Made by a program: the position numbers and the translations under genes. Below are positions 52,444 through 61,646 of a stretch of 64,000 nt of DNA, in pieces. The notes under the pieces were generated by a model. The model was not told where the DNA came from. It did no database searches and saw only the letters and a program-made list of their open reading frames with translations. Source of the stretch: an uncultured Prevotellaceae bacterium (GTDB lineage: Bacteria > Bacteroidota > Bacteroidia > Bacteroidales > Bacteroidaceae); the NCBI GenBank assembly GCA_900314655.1, contig OMWC01000002.1:152633-216632 (forward strand). Reading direction: 5' to 3'. The stretch's first letter is position 1. Each line of letters opens with the position of its first letter.

Positions 52444-52531
52444 GGCTTGTTTCCGCCCATTGGAAGCATTGTTTCCACCCATTGGAAGCGTTGTTTCCAT
52501 CCATTGGAAGCATTCTTTCTACCCATCAGAA
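52444..52531 (-). repeat. Family B 22-bp tandem array, inverted copy (four units)
   Basis: The reverse complement of the family B unit; CCCATTGGAA-type blocks end at 52465, 52487, 52509 and 52531, exactly 22 bp apart. The fourth unit is diverged (CCCATCAGAA). Between the blocks the sequence keeps the form GCNTTGTTTCC. The unit is the same as at 35693-35824 in the opposite orientation. Confidence 0.93.
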
Positions 52532-52607
52532 GCGAAATGCCCAGGTCATGCTACACATAGCCACCACTCACAATAAGCAATGCTTCCTCTCGACGGAAAG
52601 TGCAACC

Positions 52608-52805
52608 CGAAAAGTTGCAAAGTTGCAAATTGCATTTTATTTTTTACCTAAGCCGCGAGTAGAGTCTTAAAGTATATATATAGTATATATTGTATATATT
52701 ATTAATAATCAATATATTATAATATTAAATTTAATTTTATTAACACAAAATTCTCTCTCCTCGAAAAAAAAGTTGCATGCAATTTGCAACTTTGCAACTT
52801 TTTCG
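52608..52805. repeat. Inverted repeat with 8-bp-period arms (element 3)
   Basis: A perfect 25-bp inverted repeat: left arm 52610-52634 (AAAAGTTG CAAAGTTG CAAATTGCA in 8-bp steps) and right arm 52778-52802. The interior (52635-52777) is strongly AT-rich, including a run of TATA-type bases from 52670 to 52725. The right arm can also fold on itself with 52762-52777. The family B array lies 76 bp to the left. Confidence 0.9.
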
Positions 52806-52863
52806 AGAAAACGTCGCGTACATCTTTTTAATTAATATTCTTGCACGGTTCAGAAAGTTTTTG

Positions 52864-52871
52864 TACCTTTG
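52864..52871 (+). promoter_or_regulatory. Promoter -7 box of serS
   Basis: TACCTTTG lies 39 bases before the ATG at 52911. Confidence 0.72.
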
Positions 52872-52910
52872 CATCGTTATACGAAAACCAAGAATAAACA
52901 ATATAAAACA

Positions 52911-54230
52911 ATGCTGACATTACAACTCATCAAGGAGCAACGCGACCGCGTGATCAGCGGTCTGAACAAAAAGCACTTCAACGGTGCCGAAGAAGCTATC
53001 AACCAGGTGCTCGCCATCGACAAGCAGCGCCGCGAATCACAACAGCAGCTGGACGCCAACCTCTCTGAGGCCAAGAAGATGGCCGCACAGATAGGCGGAC
53101 TCATGAAGCAAGGCAAGAAAGACGAAGCCGACGCCATCAAGCAGAAGGTTTCGGAAATGAAGGACACCAACAAGCAGCTGGAAGAGCAGATGAAGAAGGC
53201 TGAGGAAGACATGACGGCCCTGCTCTGCACCATCCCCAACATACCCTACGACGAAGTGCCCGAGGGCTCTTGCGCCGAGGATAACCACGTGGTGAAGTCG
53301 AACCTGCGCGAATGCCGCGAGGGCGACACCGTGGGCAACTGGGACGTGAACCCCAACCTCAACATCGAGAATCCCCTGCCCCACTGGGAACTGGCCAAGA
53401 AATACAACCTCATCGACTTCGACCTGGGCGTGAAAATCACCGGTGCAGGATTCCCCGTCTATATCGGCAAGGGAGCCCGTCTGCAGCGTGCGCTCATCAA
53501 CTTCTTCCTCGACGAAGCCCGCAAGGCCGGCTACACCGAGATCATGCCGCCCACGGTGGTGAATGCTGCCAGCGGCTACGGCACAGGCCAGCTGCCCGAC
53601 AAGGAAGGCCAGATGTATCATTGCGAGGTTGACGACTTCTATCTCATCCCCACAGCCGAGGTGCCCGTGACGAACATCTACCGCGACGTGATTCTCGACG
53701 AGAAGGACCTGCCCATCAAGAACTGCGCCTACACCGAGTGTTTCCGCCGCGAGGCTGGTTCCTACGGCAAGGACGTGCGCGGACTGAACCGTCTGCACGA
53801 ATTCTCCAAGATTGAGATTGTGCGCATCGACAAGCCCGAACACTCCAAGGAGAGCCACCGCGAGATGCTGGAGCATGTGGAAGGTCTGCTGAAGAAGCTG
53901 GAACTGCCCTACCGCGTACTGTTGCTCTGCGGCGGTGACCAGAGCTTCACAAGCAGCATCTGCTACGACTTCGAGGTCTATTCTGAGGCTCAGAAACGCT
54001 GGCTGGAGGTATCGAGCGTGAGCAACTTCGACACCTATCAGGCCAACCGCCTGAAGTGCCGCTACCGCCCCGAGGGAGCCAAGAAACCCGAGCTCTGCCA
54101 CACGCTGAACGGCTCTGCCCTGGCCCTGCCGCGCATCGTGGCCGCCCTGCTCGAGAACAACCAGACAGAGGAAGGCATCCGCATCCCGAAGGCGCTGGTT
54201 CCGTATATGGGATGTGACATGATTAAGTGA
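52911..54230 (+). CDS. serS: Seryl-tRNA synthetase
   Basis: The 439-residue class II synthetase charges tRNA-Ser. Residues 1-110 form the tRNA-binding coiled coil, followed by motif 1 (IMPPTVVNAASGYGTGQLP), the TAEVPVTN serine-binding segment, motif 2 FRREAGSYGKDVRGLNRLHE and motif 3 NGSALALPRIVAALLEN. I start at MLTLQLIKEQRD because the longer in-frame ORF begins inside the promoter region. Confidence 0.97.
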   Translation: MLTLQLIKEQRDRVISGLNKKHFNGAEEAINQVLAIDKQRRESQQQLDANLSEAKKMAAQIGGLMKQGKKDEADAIKQKVSEMKDTNKQLEEQMKKAEEDMTALLCTIPNIPYDEVPEGSCAEDNHVVKSNLRECREGDTVGNWDVNPNLNIENPLPHWELAKKYNLIDFDLGVKITGAGFPVYIGKGARLQRALINFFLDEARKAGYTEIMPPTVVNAASGYGTGQLPDKEGQMYHCEVDDFYLIPTAEVPVTNIYRDVILDEKDLPIKNCAYTECFRREAGSYGKDVRGLNRLHEFSKIEIVRIDKPEHSKESHREMLEHVEGLLKKLELPYRVLLLCGGDQSFTSSICYDFEVYSEAQKRWLEVSSVSNFDTYQANRLKCRYRPEGAKKPELCHTLNGSALALPRIVAALLENNQTEEGIRIPKALVPYMGCDMIK

Positions 54231-54244
54231 TTATCAATTAGAAA

Positions 54245-55408
54245 ATGAGAGCATTCAGGCATTTCATTCTGCTGGCCATCATCCTGCTGGGATGCGCCAT
54301 CACCGCCAACGCCCAGATTAAGGTGGTTGACTCCACCAATGGGAACATCGTGATGCTGGCGCAGATCCAGGACGCCAAAGGTCATCTGCTGGGGTTCACC
54401 ACCAAAGAGGGACTCCTACCCAACGACGTAAAAGCTGCCGAGGGAATCTCCATCCAGCACATGGCCTACGAGCCTCACGTGCTTTCGGCAGCCGACATCG
54501 AATCGAAGACAGTTTTGCTGACGCCCCGCACGTTCAATGTGGACGAGGTGGTGATAAAAGGCGCCAAGCAAGACTATGTCTATCTGCGTGGCTACTACCG
54601 CAAGTACGGCACGGAGAACTGGCTCGACACGCTGAAGCAGAGCTACGCCGAAGGCATGCTCGAATATGTCATCAAAAACAGCGATTGGGCATTTGGAAAG
54701 AAACCGCGAATTCTTTCAGCCGACGTTTATGAACTCGACATGTATGGCGACTCCATTTGCAAAACCTACCACAAGTTCAACGACGAGGATAAACTCAGCT
54801 CAGCCAGCCGTTTCATGCCCAGCATGGACGCCGAACTGCTCATCAACTCAAGCCGCATGGAGAAGCTCGACTTCAGCCTCGACGCCGACACCCTGCAGGG
54901 GAAATTCTGGCCTAAAGCCTATTTCGCCAAAAGCGGAAACACCATCAGCGTGGGCGCAGACCAACTTGCCGACAAGGACGACCACAGCATGAGATTCCCG
55001 CTGCTGAACACGCTGCTGGGCATCGACATCAAAATCACCGACATGAACGAGAACCAACTCTATCATCAGCGCGAAAAGGGGCAGTACAAGTTCTCGAGCC
55101 TGCTGGGCATTTCCGACTGCCGGGCAGCTCTGATAGGAGGGCGCAAGGTGGCCAACCTGTTCAAGAAGAAATACAACGTAGAGGTGTCGAAAAAAGACTA
55201 TCCCGTGAAAGCCCACTATTATTCCGAAGTGTATTTCACCGAGATGGAATACATCTCCAAGGAGAGAGCCAAGGAATTAAAAAACCAAAAAGGATACGAC
55301 ACAAGCATAAAGAACGAGATTCCCGACAACGTTCCGGAACTGTCGGCCGCGACAATCAAACTGAAGGAAACAGTTATCGGGAACGAGAACAAAAAGAAAA
55401 ACAATTAG
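54245..55408 (+). CDS. Exported protein with carboxypeptidase-regulatory-like N-terminal domain
   Basis: The 387-residue protein has a signal peptide (HFILLAIILLGCAITANAQ) and an N-terminal segment like a CarboxypepD_reg-like domain (IVMLAQIQDAKGHLLGFTTK, then VVIKGAKQDYV), as seen before many outer membrane proteins of Bacteroidota. The rest is a polar region rich in Tyr and charged residues (RGYYRKYGTENWLDTLKQSY) that I cannot assign. It follows serS by 14 bp and precedes the fused oxidoreductase by 8 bp, though the functional link is unclear. Confidence 0.78.
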   Translation: MRAFRHFILLAIILLGCAITANAQIKVVDSTNGNIVMLAQIQDAKGHLLGFTTKEGLLPNDVKAAEGISIQHMAYEPHVLSAADIESKTVLLTPRTFNVDEVVIKGAKQDYVYLRGYYRKYGTENWLDTLKQSYAEGMLEYVIKNSDWAFGKKPRILSADVYELDMYGDSICKTYHKFNDEDKLSSASRFMPSMDAELLINSSRMEKLDFSLDADTLQGKFWPKAYFAKSGNTISVGADQLADKDDHSMRFPLLNTLLGIDIKITDMNENQLYHQREKGQYKFSSLLGISDCRAALIGGRKVANLFKKKYNVEVSKKDYPVKAHYYSEVYFTEMEYISKERAKELKNQKGYDTSIKNEIPDNVPELSAATIKLKETVIGNENKKKNN

Positions 55409-55416
55409 AATACAAC

Positions 55417-57771
55417 ATGAACAAGATTATCCGTAAAGAACAATTCTCCGAGAAGGTTTTCCTCTTCGAGATTGAAGCACCGCTCATCGCCAAGAGCCGC
55501 AAGGCGGGCAACTTCGTCATCGTGCGCGTTGACAAGAAGGGTGAGCGCATGCCGCTGACCATCGCCGGTGCTGACATTGAAAAAGGCACCATCACGCTCG
55601 TCGTGCAGATGGTAGGTCTGTCGAGTAAGAAGCTATGCGCCCTCAACGTGGGCGACTCCGTGGCCGACGTGGTAGGCCCCTTGGGCAACCCCACCCACAT
55701 AGAGAACTACGGCACGGTGGTATGCGCCGGAGGCGGACTTGGCGTGGCTCCCATGCTGCCCATCATCCAGGCATTGAAGGCTGCCGGCAACCGCGTGCTA
55801 TCCGTGATGGCAGGCCGCTCGAAGGACCTGATTATCCTGGAGGACAAGGTTCGCGAATCATCCGACGAGGTGATTATTATGACCGACGACGGTTCCTACG
55901 GAGAAAAAGGCGTGGTAACCGTGGGTATGGAGAAATTCATGGAGCAGGAGCACGTCGACAAGGTGTTCGCCATCGGCCCTCCCATCATGATGAAATTCTC
56001 CAACCTCACCGCCCAGAAGCACAACATCCCCTGCGAAGTCAGCCTGAACACGATTATGGTGGACGGAACGGGTATGTGTGGCGCGTGCCGTCTGACCATC
56101 GGAGGCAAGACCAAGTTTGTCTGCATCGACGGTCCTGAGTTCGACGGAGCCTTGGTTGACTGGGACGAGATGTTCAAGCGCATGGGCACCTTCAAGCGCG
56201 AAGAGCAGGAAGAGCTGGCCCACTATGAGGAGCACCTCGTCAATGCCCCCGTGTCCGAGGAATCTCCCTCGGCATCCACCGACATCGTAATGGACGAAGA
56301 CCCCACCAACGACACTATCGAGATCCTTACCGACCCGAAGGCCGAATGGCGACAGCAGCTCCGCAAGAGCATGAAGCCGAAGGAGCGCATGGCCATCGAG
56401 CGCGTGAGAATGCCCGAGCTCGACCCCGTATATCGTGCCACAACCCGCACGGAAGAGGTGAACACAGGTCTCACCAAGCAGCAGGCTCTCACCGAGGCCA
56501 AGCGTTGCCTTGACTGCCCCAAGCCTTCGTGCGTGGAAGGTTGTCCTGTGAATGTGAACATCCCCTCGTTCATCAAGAATATCGAGCGCGGTCAGTTCCT
56601 GGCTGCCGCCAAGGTGCTGAAAGACACCTCTGCCCTACCCGCCGTTTGCGGCCGTGTTTGCCCGCAGGAGAAGCAATGCGAGAGCAAGTGCATTCACCTG
56701 AAGAGTGGCGGTCAGGCCGTGGCTATCGGCTATCTGGAGCGCTTTGCCGCCGACTTCGAGCGCGAGAGTGGCAATATCTCCCTGCCCGAGATTGCTCCCT
56801 CCAACGGCATCAAGATTGCCGTCGTGGGCTCTGGTCCTTCGGGATTGAGCTTCGCCGGCGACATGGTGAAGAAGGGCTACGACGTATATGTGTTCGAGGC
56901 GCTTCACGAGATTGGCGGCGTGCTGAAATATGGTATTCCCGAGTTCCGTCTGCCCAATGCCATCGTTGACGTGGAGATTCAGAACCTGGCCAAGATGGGC
57001 GTTCACTTCCAGACCGACGTCATCGTGGGTAAGACCATTTCCGTTGACGAGTTGGAGGCTCAGGGCTTCAAGGGAATCTTCGTGGGTTCCGGCGCTGGAC
57101 TGCCCAACTTCATGAACATCCCTGGCGAAAATGCCATCAACATCATGTCTTCAAACGAGTATCTCACCCGCGTGAACCTGATGGATGCAGCCAATCCCAC
57201 GACCGACACCCCGCTGAACCCGGCCAAGAGCGTGCTCGTGGTGGGCGGTGGCAACACGGCCATGGACTCTTGCCGCACGGCCAAGCGCCTCGGTGCCGAC
57301 GTCACCTTGGTGTATCGCCGTTCGGAGGTAGAGATGCCTGCCCGTCTGGAGGAGGTGAAGCACGCCAAGGAAGAGGGCATCCGATTCCTCACGCTCCACA
57401 ACCCCATTGAATATATCGCCGACGAGCAGGGTGCCGTGAAACAGGCTGTGCTTCAGGTGATGGAGCTCGGAGAGCCCGATGCTTCAGGCCGCCGTTCGCC
57501 TGTTCCCGTTGAGGGAAAAACCGTGACGCTCGATGTTGACCAGGTTATCGTGGCCGTGGGCGTCAGTCCCAACCCGCTTGTGCCGAAGTCAATCAAGGGT
57601 CTAGAACTGGGTCGCAAGAACACCATCGCCGTGAACGACGACATGCAGAGCTCACGTCCCACGGTGTTTGCCGGCGGCGACATTGTGCGCGGGGGTGCAA
57701 CGGTGATTCTCGCCATGGGCGACGGCCGTCGTGCTGCTGCTTCCATGGATGCTAAACTGCAGGCTAAATGA
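55417..57771 (+). CDS. Fused ferredoxin-NADP reductase-like / glutamate synthase small chain-like protein (NfnAB-type)
   Basis: The 784-residue protein joins two proteins. Residues 1-285 resemble PyrK/NfnA: FAD/NAD domain (GGGLGVAPMLPIIQALKAAG) and a [2Fe-2S] site in GMCGACRLTIGGKTKFVC (about 219-236). Residues 340-784 resemble GltD/NfnB: [4Fe-4S] cysteines CLDCPKPSCVEGCP (about 364-377), FAD loop VVGSGPSGLSFAGDMV, and NADPH loop VVGGGNTAMDSCRTA. Separate NfnAB proteins bifurcate electrons between NADPH, NADH and ferredoxin; the fused form is common in Bacteroidota and often labelled glutamate synthase. A large glutamate synthase subunit is not in the window. Confidence 0.93.
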   Translation: MNKIIRKEQFSEKVFLFEIEAPLIAKSRKAGNFVIVRVDKKGERMPLTIAGADIEKGTITLVVQMVGLSSKKLCALNVGDSVADVVGPLGNPTHIENYGTVVCAGGGLGVAPMLPIIQALKAAGNRVLSVMAGRSKDLIILEDKVRESSDEVIIMTDDGSYGEKGVVTVGMEKFMEQEHVDKVFAIGPPIMMKFSNLTAQKHNIPCEVSLNTIMVDGTGMCGACRLTIGGKTKFVCIDGPEFDGALVDWDEMFKRMGTFKREEQEELAHYEEHLVNAPVSEESPSASTDIVMDEDPTNDTIEILTDPKAEWRQQLRKSMKPKERMAIERVRMPELDPVYRATTRTEEVNTGLTKQQALTEAKRCLDCPKPSCVEGCPVNVNIPSFIKNIERGQFLAAAKVLKDTSALPAVCGRVCPQEKQCESKCIHLKSGGQAVAIGYLERFAADFERESGNISLPEIAPSNGIKIAVVGSGPSGLSFAGDMVKKGYDVYVFEALHEIGGVLKYGIPEFRLPNAIVDVEIQNLAKMGVHFQTDVIVGKTISVDELEAQGFKGIFVGSGAGLPNFMNIPGENAINIMSSNEYLTRVNLMDAANPTTDTPLNPAKSVLVVGGGNTAMDSCRTAKRLGADVTLVYRRSEVEMPARLEEVKHAKEEGIRFLTLHNPIEYIADEQGAVKQAVLQVMELGEPDASGRRSPVPVEGKTVTLDVDQVIVAVGVSPNPLVPKSIKGLELGRKNTIAVNDDMQSSRPTVFAGGDIVRGGATVILAMGDGRRAAASMDAKLQAK

Positions 57772-58136
57772 ACGGTTTATATACCATCATACTACTCATA
57801 CTAAGCAACGTCTTCATGACGTTTGCTTGGTATGGGCATCTCCGGCTACAGCAGTCGGGCGTTTCCAGCAACTGGCCGCTCATCGGCGTAATAGCATTCT
57901 CTTGGGGCATTGCCTTCTTTGAATATTGTTGCCAGGTGCCGGCTAATCGCTTGGGCTTCATCGAGAACGGAGGTCCTTTCAACATCGTACAACTCAAGGT
58001 AATCCAGGAAGGCATATCCATCGCGGTGTTCTGTGTCATCACGAACATTCTCTTCCAAGGCACGCACCTGCATTGGAACCACATTCTGGCTTTCCTGCTC
58101 ATTATCTGCGCCGTCTATCTGGTATTTATGAAATAA
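57768..58136 (+). CDS. DUF486 family membrane protein (DMT-like)
   Basis: The 122-residue protein has four hydrophobic segments (first TIILLILSNVFMTFAWYGHL, then LIGVIAFSWGIAFFEYCCQV, and two more), typical of DUF486/COG3169. The role is unknown; the fold is like half of a drug/metabolite transporter. The ATG overlaps the stop of the fused oxidoreductase gene by 4 bases, so the two are coupled. Confidence 0.88.
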   Translation: MNGLYTIILLILSNVFMTFAWYGHLRLQQSGVSSNWPLIGVIAFSWGIAFFEYCCQVPANRLGFIENGGPFNIVQLKVIQEGISIAVFCVITNILFQGTHLHWNHILAFLLIICAVYLVFMK

Positions 58137-58156
58137 AAACTGAAACTGACCGTCAC

Positions 58157-59221
58157 ATGAAAAGAATCGTAACCTTACTCCTCATCGCCGCCATGGCAGC
58201 CTCAAGTCAGGCTCAGACCCTTCATGAGAATCTGCTGCAAGCCACTCAGAAGGTGCTCTTCGTTGACAGCATCGTCGTCTCAAAGGATAGTTTCCTCAGC
58301 TATATTCCACTTCCACCCGAATGCGGAAAGATGGAACGAACGAAATACGGCTACCAGTTCACCAATGAATTTGGCGATCGCATGCTCTATTCCATTGCCG
58401 ACACTACCGGTAGCGCACGCATCTATCAGAAGACCAAGGAAGGCGAAGTATGGGGAGACCGTCAATTCGTGGAATCGCTCGGTGAGCCTTCAAATTATCC
58501 TTTCCTCATGTCGGATGGCGTTACGCTTTATTTCGCCCACAAGGGAAACGGCTCGCTCGGAGGATACGATATCTTCGTGACTCGATACGATGAAGAGGAC
58601 AACACCTATCTCAAGGCCCAGAACATCGGCTATCCCTTCAATTCCACGGCCAACGACTATCTCTACGTCGTGGACGAAGTGGACTCGCTCGGATGGTTTG
58701 TAACCGATAGGCGCCAGCCTGATGGTATGGTGTGTGTCTATACCTTTGTTCCTCCTACCACTCGCGACAATCTCAGCATTGAGTTCGATGGGGCTTCTAC
58801 GGTTCGTGCAAGGGCTGCCCTCACCAGCATTGCCGACACATGGGACGGCCACTATGTGGACTTGGCAAAGGCAGAGCGTCGTCTGAAGATGATGAAGGAA
58901 CGCAAATACACTCCTGTGAAGGTTTCTACCTTCGCCTTCCACATCAACGATGAAATCACCTACACAAGCCCGGATGAATTCAAGGTTCCGGAAAACAAGA
59001 AACGGCTTGACCAGCTCAAGGAGATGCGCCAGATGCTGACCAAGAGCGAAAAAGAACTGGAGGAGGCACGCGTGAAATACCACAACGCCAACCGCTTTGA
59101 CCGTTCTGCACTTGGTGCGGAAATACAAAAGGCCGAAAAGGAACTTGAGCAACTCCGGCTTGACATCGAATCGATGAACCGTCGCATCCGCAACGATGAA
59201 ATTATTGCTATCAACAACTGA
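58157..59221 (+). CDS. Exported protein with PD40/WD40-like beta-propeller segment and C-terminal coiled coil
   Basis: The 354-residue protein has a signal peptide (MKRIVTLLLIAAMAASSQAQ), a region with PD40-like features (SNYPFLMSDGVTLYFAHKGN, then GSLGGYDIFVTRYDEEDNTY), and a coiled-coil C-terminal part (about 270-350: KRLDQLKEMRQMLTKSEKEL). The start MKRIV follows a small gap; the long in-frame upstream part has no signal. It is probably a cell-envelope protein; function unknown. A uridine phosphorylase-like gene follows 21 bp later. Confidence 0.82.
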   Translation: MKRIVTLLLIAAMAASSQAQTLHENLLQATQKVLFVDSIVVSKDSFLSYIPLPPECGKMERTKYGYQFTNEFGDRMLYSIADTTGSARIYQKTKEGEVWGDRQFVESLGEPSNYPFLMSDGVTLYFAHKGNGSLGGYDIFVTRYDEEDNTYLKAQNIGYPFNSTANDYLYVVDEVDSLGWFVTDRRQPDGMVCVYTFVPPTTRDNLSIEFDGASTVRARAALTSIADTWDGHYVDLAKAERRLKMMKERKYTPVKVSTFAFHINDEITYTSPDEFKVPENKKRLDQLKEMRQMLTKSEKELEEARVKYHNANRFDRSALGAEIQKAEKELEQLRLDIESMNRRIRNDEIIAINN

Positions 59222-59242
59222 CATTCCCAAAACCTTATCACT

Positions 59243-60118
59243 ATGACTAAAAGACATTTCCCCGCTTCCGAACTCCCCATCAATGAGGACGGAAGTGCTT
59301 TCCATCTCCACCTGAAGCCCGAGAATCTTGCCGACAAGGTGATTCTCGTTGGAGATCCCGGACGAGTTTCCACCGTGGCTGCTCATTTCGAATCCATAGA
59401 ATGCGAAGTATCCAGCCGTGAATTCCACACCATCACAGGTGTTTATAAAGGCAAGCGCATCACCGTTCAAAGCCACGGCATCGGATGCGACAATATCGAC
59501 ATTGTGATGAACGAGCTGGACGCTTTGGCCAATATCGACTTTAACACCCGTGAGGAGAAAGACACCCACCGCATGCTCACCTGCGTCCGCATCGGCACTT
59601 GTGGCGGCCTTCAGCCGTTCACGCCCGTCGGCACATTCGTTGCATCTGTAAAGAGCATCGGTTTCGATGGCCTGCTCAACTATTATGCGGGGCGCAATGA
59701 CGTTTGCGACTTAGAAATGGAAGAGGCTTTCCGGAAGCACATGGACTGGAACCCGCTGAAGGGTGCTCCCTATGTGGCCGTTGCCTGTCCCGAACTAATT
59801 GAGCGCATAGCTGCCGACGACATGGTTCGTGGCTATACGATTGCCTGTGGCGGTTTCTATGGTCCCCAAGGACGCGAGATCCGCATCCCCATTGCTGATC
59901 CCCATCAGAACGAGAAGGTGGAATCTTTCGAATACGACGGCATGAAGGTCTGCAACTTCGAAATGGAATCATCAGCCTTGGCCGGACTTGCATCCCTCCT
60001 CGGTCATCAGGCCATGACCTGCTGCATGGTCATCGCCAATCGCTACGCCAAGGAGATGAACACCGAATACAAGAACTCCATCGACACGCTCATTCAATTG
60101 GTCCTCGACCGCATCTAA
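59243..60118 (+). CDS. Nucleoside phosphorylase of the PNP/UDP family, uridine phosphorylase-like
   Basis: The 291-residue protein has the PNP/UDP features: KVILVGDPGRVSTVAAHFE, FHTITGVYKGKRITVQSHGI, TCVRIGTCGGLQPFTPVGTF and VCNFEMESSALAGLASLLG. Such enzymes split nucleosides with phosphate. The sequence resembles uridine phosphorylase more than DeoD, but the base is not certain. A second phosphorylase, deoD, lies at 35902, so the two may divide purine and pyrimidine salvage. Confidence 0.88.
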   Translation: MTKRHFPASELPINEDGSAFHLHLKPENLADKVILVGDPGRVSTVAAHFESIECEVSSREFHTITGVYKGKRITVQSHGIGCDNIDIVMNELDALANIDFNTREEKDTHRMLTCVRIGTCGGLQPFTPVGTFVASVKSIGFDGLLNYYAGRNDVCDLEMEEAFRKHMDWNPLKGAPYVAVACPELIERIAADDMVRGYTIACGGFYGPQGREIRIPIADPHQNEKVESFEYDGMKVCNFEMESSALAGLASLLGHQAMTCCMVIANRYAKEMNTEYKNSIDTLIQLVLDRI

Positions 60119-60163
60119 ATCCCCCGTAAGTTGCGACTCCGTCGCAACCCCCAGTAGTCAAAT

Positions 60164-61510
60164 ATGACCGATACCATCTGCGCTCCCGCAACAGCCCCCG
60201 GAGGTGCTCTCGGCATCATCCGAGTCAGCGGCCCCAAAGCCCTCGACATCGCCGGTTCAGTATGTCGCTGTATCTCAGCGACCACCCCCGCCAACACCAT
60301 CCACTTTACCCGCCTCATCGATGGCACCGAAGTCATCGACGAGGCCATGGCCTCTGTTTTCAAAGCCCCTCATAGCTACACAGGCGAAGACTCTGTGGAG
60401 ATTTCCTGTCACGGCTCGCAATATATTATAAATAAGGTGTTAGAACTCCTTGTGAAAAAAGGCTGCCGGATGGCACGCCCAGGCGAGTTCACCCAAAGGG
60501 CTTATCTCAACGGAAAGATGGATCTCTCGCAAGCCGAAGCCGTTGCCGACCTCATCGCATCAACCAATGCAGCAACGCACAAGATGGCGCTCTCCCAACT
60601 CCGCGGAAACTTCTCGTCGGAACTGGCCACACTCCGCGACCATCTGCTGAAAATGACCTCATTGCTCGAACTTGAGCTCGACTTCTCCGACCACGAAGAC
60701 CTCGAGTTTGCCGACCGTTCAGAGCTGCTTGAACTTGCGAAAAACATTGACAACAAGATTCAAAAGCTTGCCCACTCTTTCGAAACGGGAAATGCCATCA
60801 AGCAAGGCATTCCTGTAGCCATCATCGGAAAGACAAACGTAGGCAAGAGCACACTCCTCAATCGGCTTGTAGGCGATGAAAAAGCAATCGTTTCCGACAT
60901 TCACGGCACCACTCGCGACGTCATTGAAGACACGACAGACATACACGGTATAACATTCCGTTTTATCGACACGGCAGGTATCCGCCACACTAATGATAAA
61001 ATCGAACAACTTGGCATTGAGCGTACCTACAAGAAACTCCACGAAGCCTCCATCATTCTCTGGCTCATCGATGAAGTCCCGACAAGCAAGGAAATTGAAG
61101 AAATCACCCAGCAAACCCAAGACAAATCGCTCATTATCGTCAGAAACAAGATTGACAAATCTCCAGCCCATCAAGATGATGTGAAGTTACCCCATCCCCC
61201 ACTCTACATCAGCGCCAAGCACGGACAAGGTATGGGCGAACTCGAAGAAGCCATTTTTCAAGCCGCCAACATTCCCTCATTCTCTGAGAATGACGTCATC
61301 GTCACAAGCGCCCGTCATTACGAAGCCCTAACCAATGCCGACAACAGCATCCTCCGCGTCATCGATGGTCTCCAGAACGATCTCCCAGGTGATCTCCTTG
61401 CCGAGGATCTCCGTCTCTGCATCAACCACCTAAGCGAAATCACCGGAGGTCAAATCACTCCCCAAGAAACCCTCAACAACATCTTCAAGCACTTCTGCGT
61501 GGGAAAGTGA
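60164..61510 (+). CDS. mnmE: tRNA modification GTPase MnmE
   Basis: MnmE, with MnmG, adds the carboxymethylaminomethyl group to the wobble uridine. The 448-residue protein has a THF-binding N-terminal domain (TICAPATAPGGALGIIRVSG), a helical part, the GTPase domain with GKTNVGKSTLLNRL (P loop), DIHGTTRDV, DTAG and NKID (NKxD), and the C-terminal CVGK motif. It ends 243 bp before the integrase gene. Confidence 0.96.
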   Translation: MTDTICAPATAPGGALGIIRVSGPKALDIAGSVCRCISATTPANTIHFTRLIDGTEVIDEAMASVFKAPHSYTGEDSVEISCHGSQYIINKVLELLVKKGCRMARPGEFTQRAYLNGKMDLSQAEAVADLIASTNAATHKMALSQLRGNFSSELATLRDHLLKMTSLLELELDFSDHEDLEFADRSELLELAKNIDNKIQKLAHSFETGNAIKQGIPVAIIGKTNVGKSTLLNRLVGDEKAIVSDIHGTTRDVIEDTTDIHGITFRFIDTAGIRHTNDKIEQLGIERTYKKLHEASIILWLIDEVPTSKEIEEITQQTQDKSLIIVRNKIDKSPAHQDDVKLPHPPLYISAKHGQGMGELEEAIFQAANIPSFSENDVIVTSARHYEALTNADNSILRVIDGLQNDLPGDLLAEDLRLCINHLSEITGGQITPQETLNNIFKHFCVGK

Positions 61511-61531
61511 AGCCACTACAAAGAAAATAAT

Positions 61532-61604
61532 AAAATCTGCAAAAATAAGCCCGTAACACCCTTATTTTCAAGTGTTAAAGTTTGTGCTTATCTTTGCAGA
61601 TTTT
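61532..61604. repeat. 19-bp inverted repeat downstream of mnmE
   Basis: Left arm 61532-61550 (AAAATCTGCAAAAATAAGC) and right arm 61586-61604 differ by one mismatch. Nested inside are TAACAC (61554-61559) and GTGTTA (61572-61577). The element TTTGCAGATTTTT occurs again as a direct repeat at 61623-61635. These may be recombination sites of the adjacent integrase; no attachment site is proven. Confidence 0.75.
61589..61596 (+). promoter_or_regulatory. Possible upstream promoter box of the integrase gene
   Basis: TATCTTTG matches the TAnnTTTG consensus, but it lies inside the right arm of the inverted repeat and 157 bases before the ATG. Confidence 0.4.
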
Positions 61605-61638
61605 TGTTTCGGGTATTGTTTATTTGCAGATTTTTCTT

Positions 61639-61646
61639 TAACTTTG
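61639..61646 (+). promoter_or_regulatory. Promoter -7 box of the integrase gene
   Basis: TAACTTTG lies 107 bases before the ATG at 61754. GTCCCC boxes start at its last base. Confidence 0.6.

Noticed and set aside
53037..54101. 354-codon minus-strand ORF opposite serS
   Set aside because: Leu/Val/His-rich shadow of a strongly biased coding region; no recognisable motif.
58490..59569. 359-codon minus-strand ORF across two plus-strand genes
   Set aside because: It spans the gap between two well-supported plus-strand genes and matches no family.
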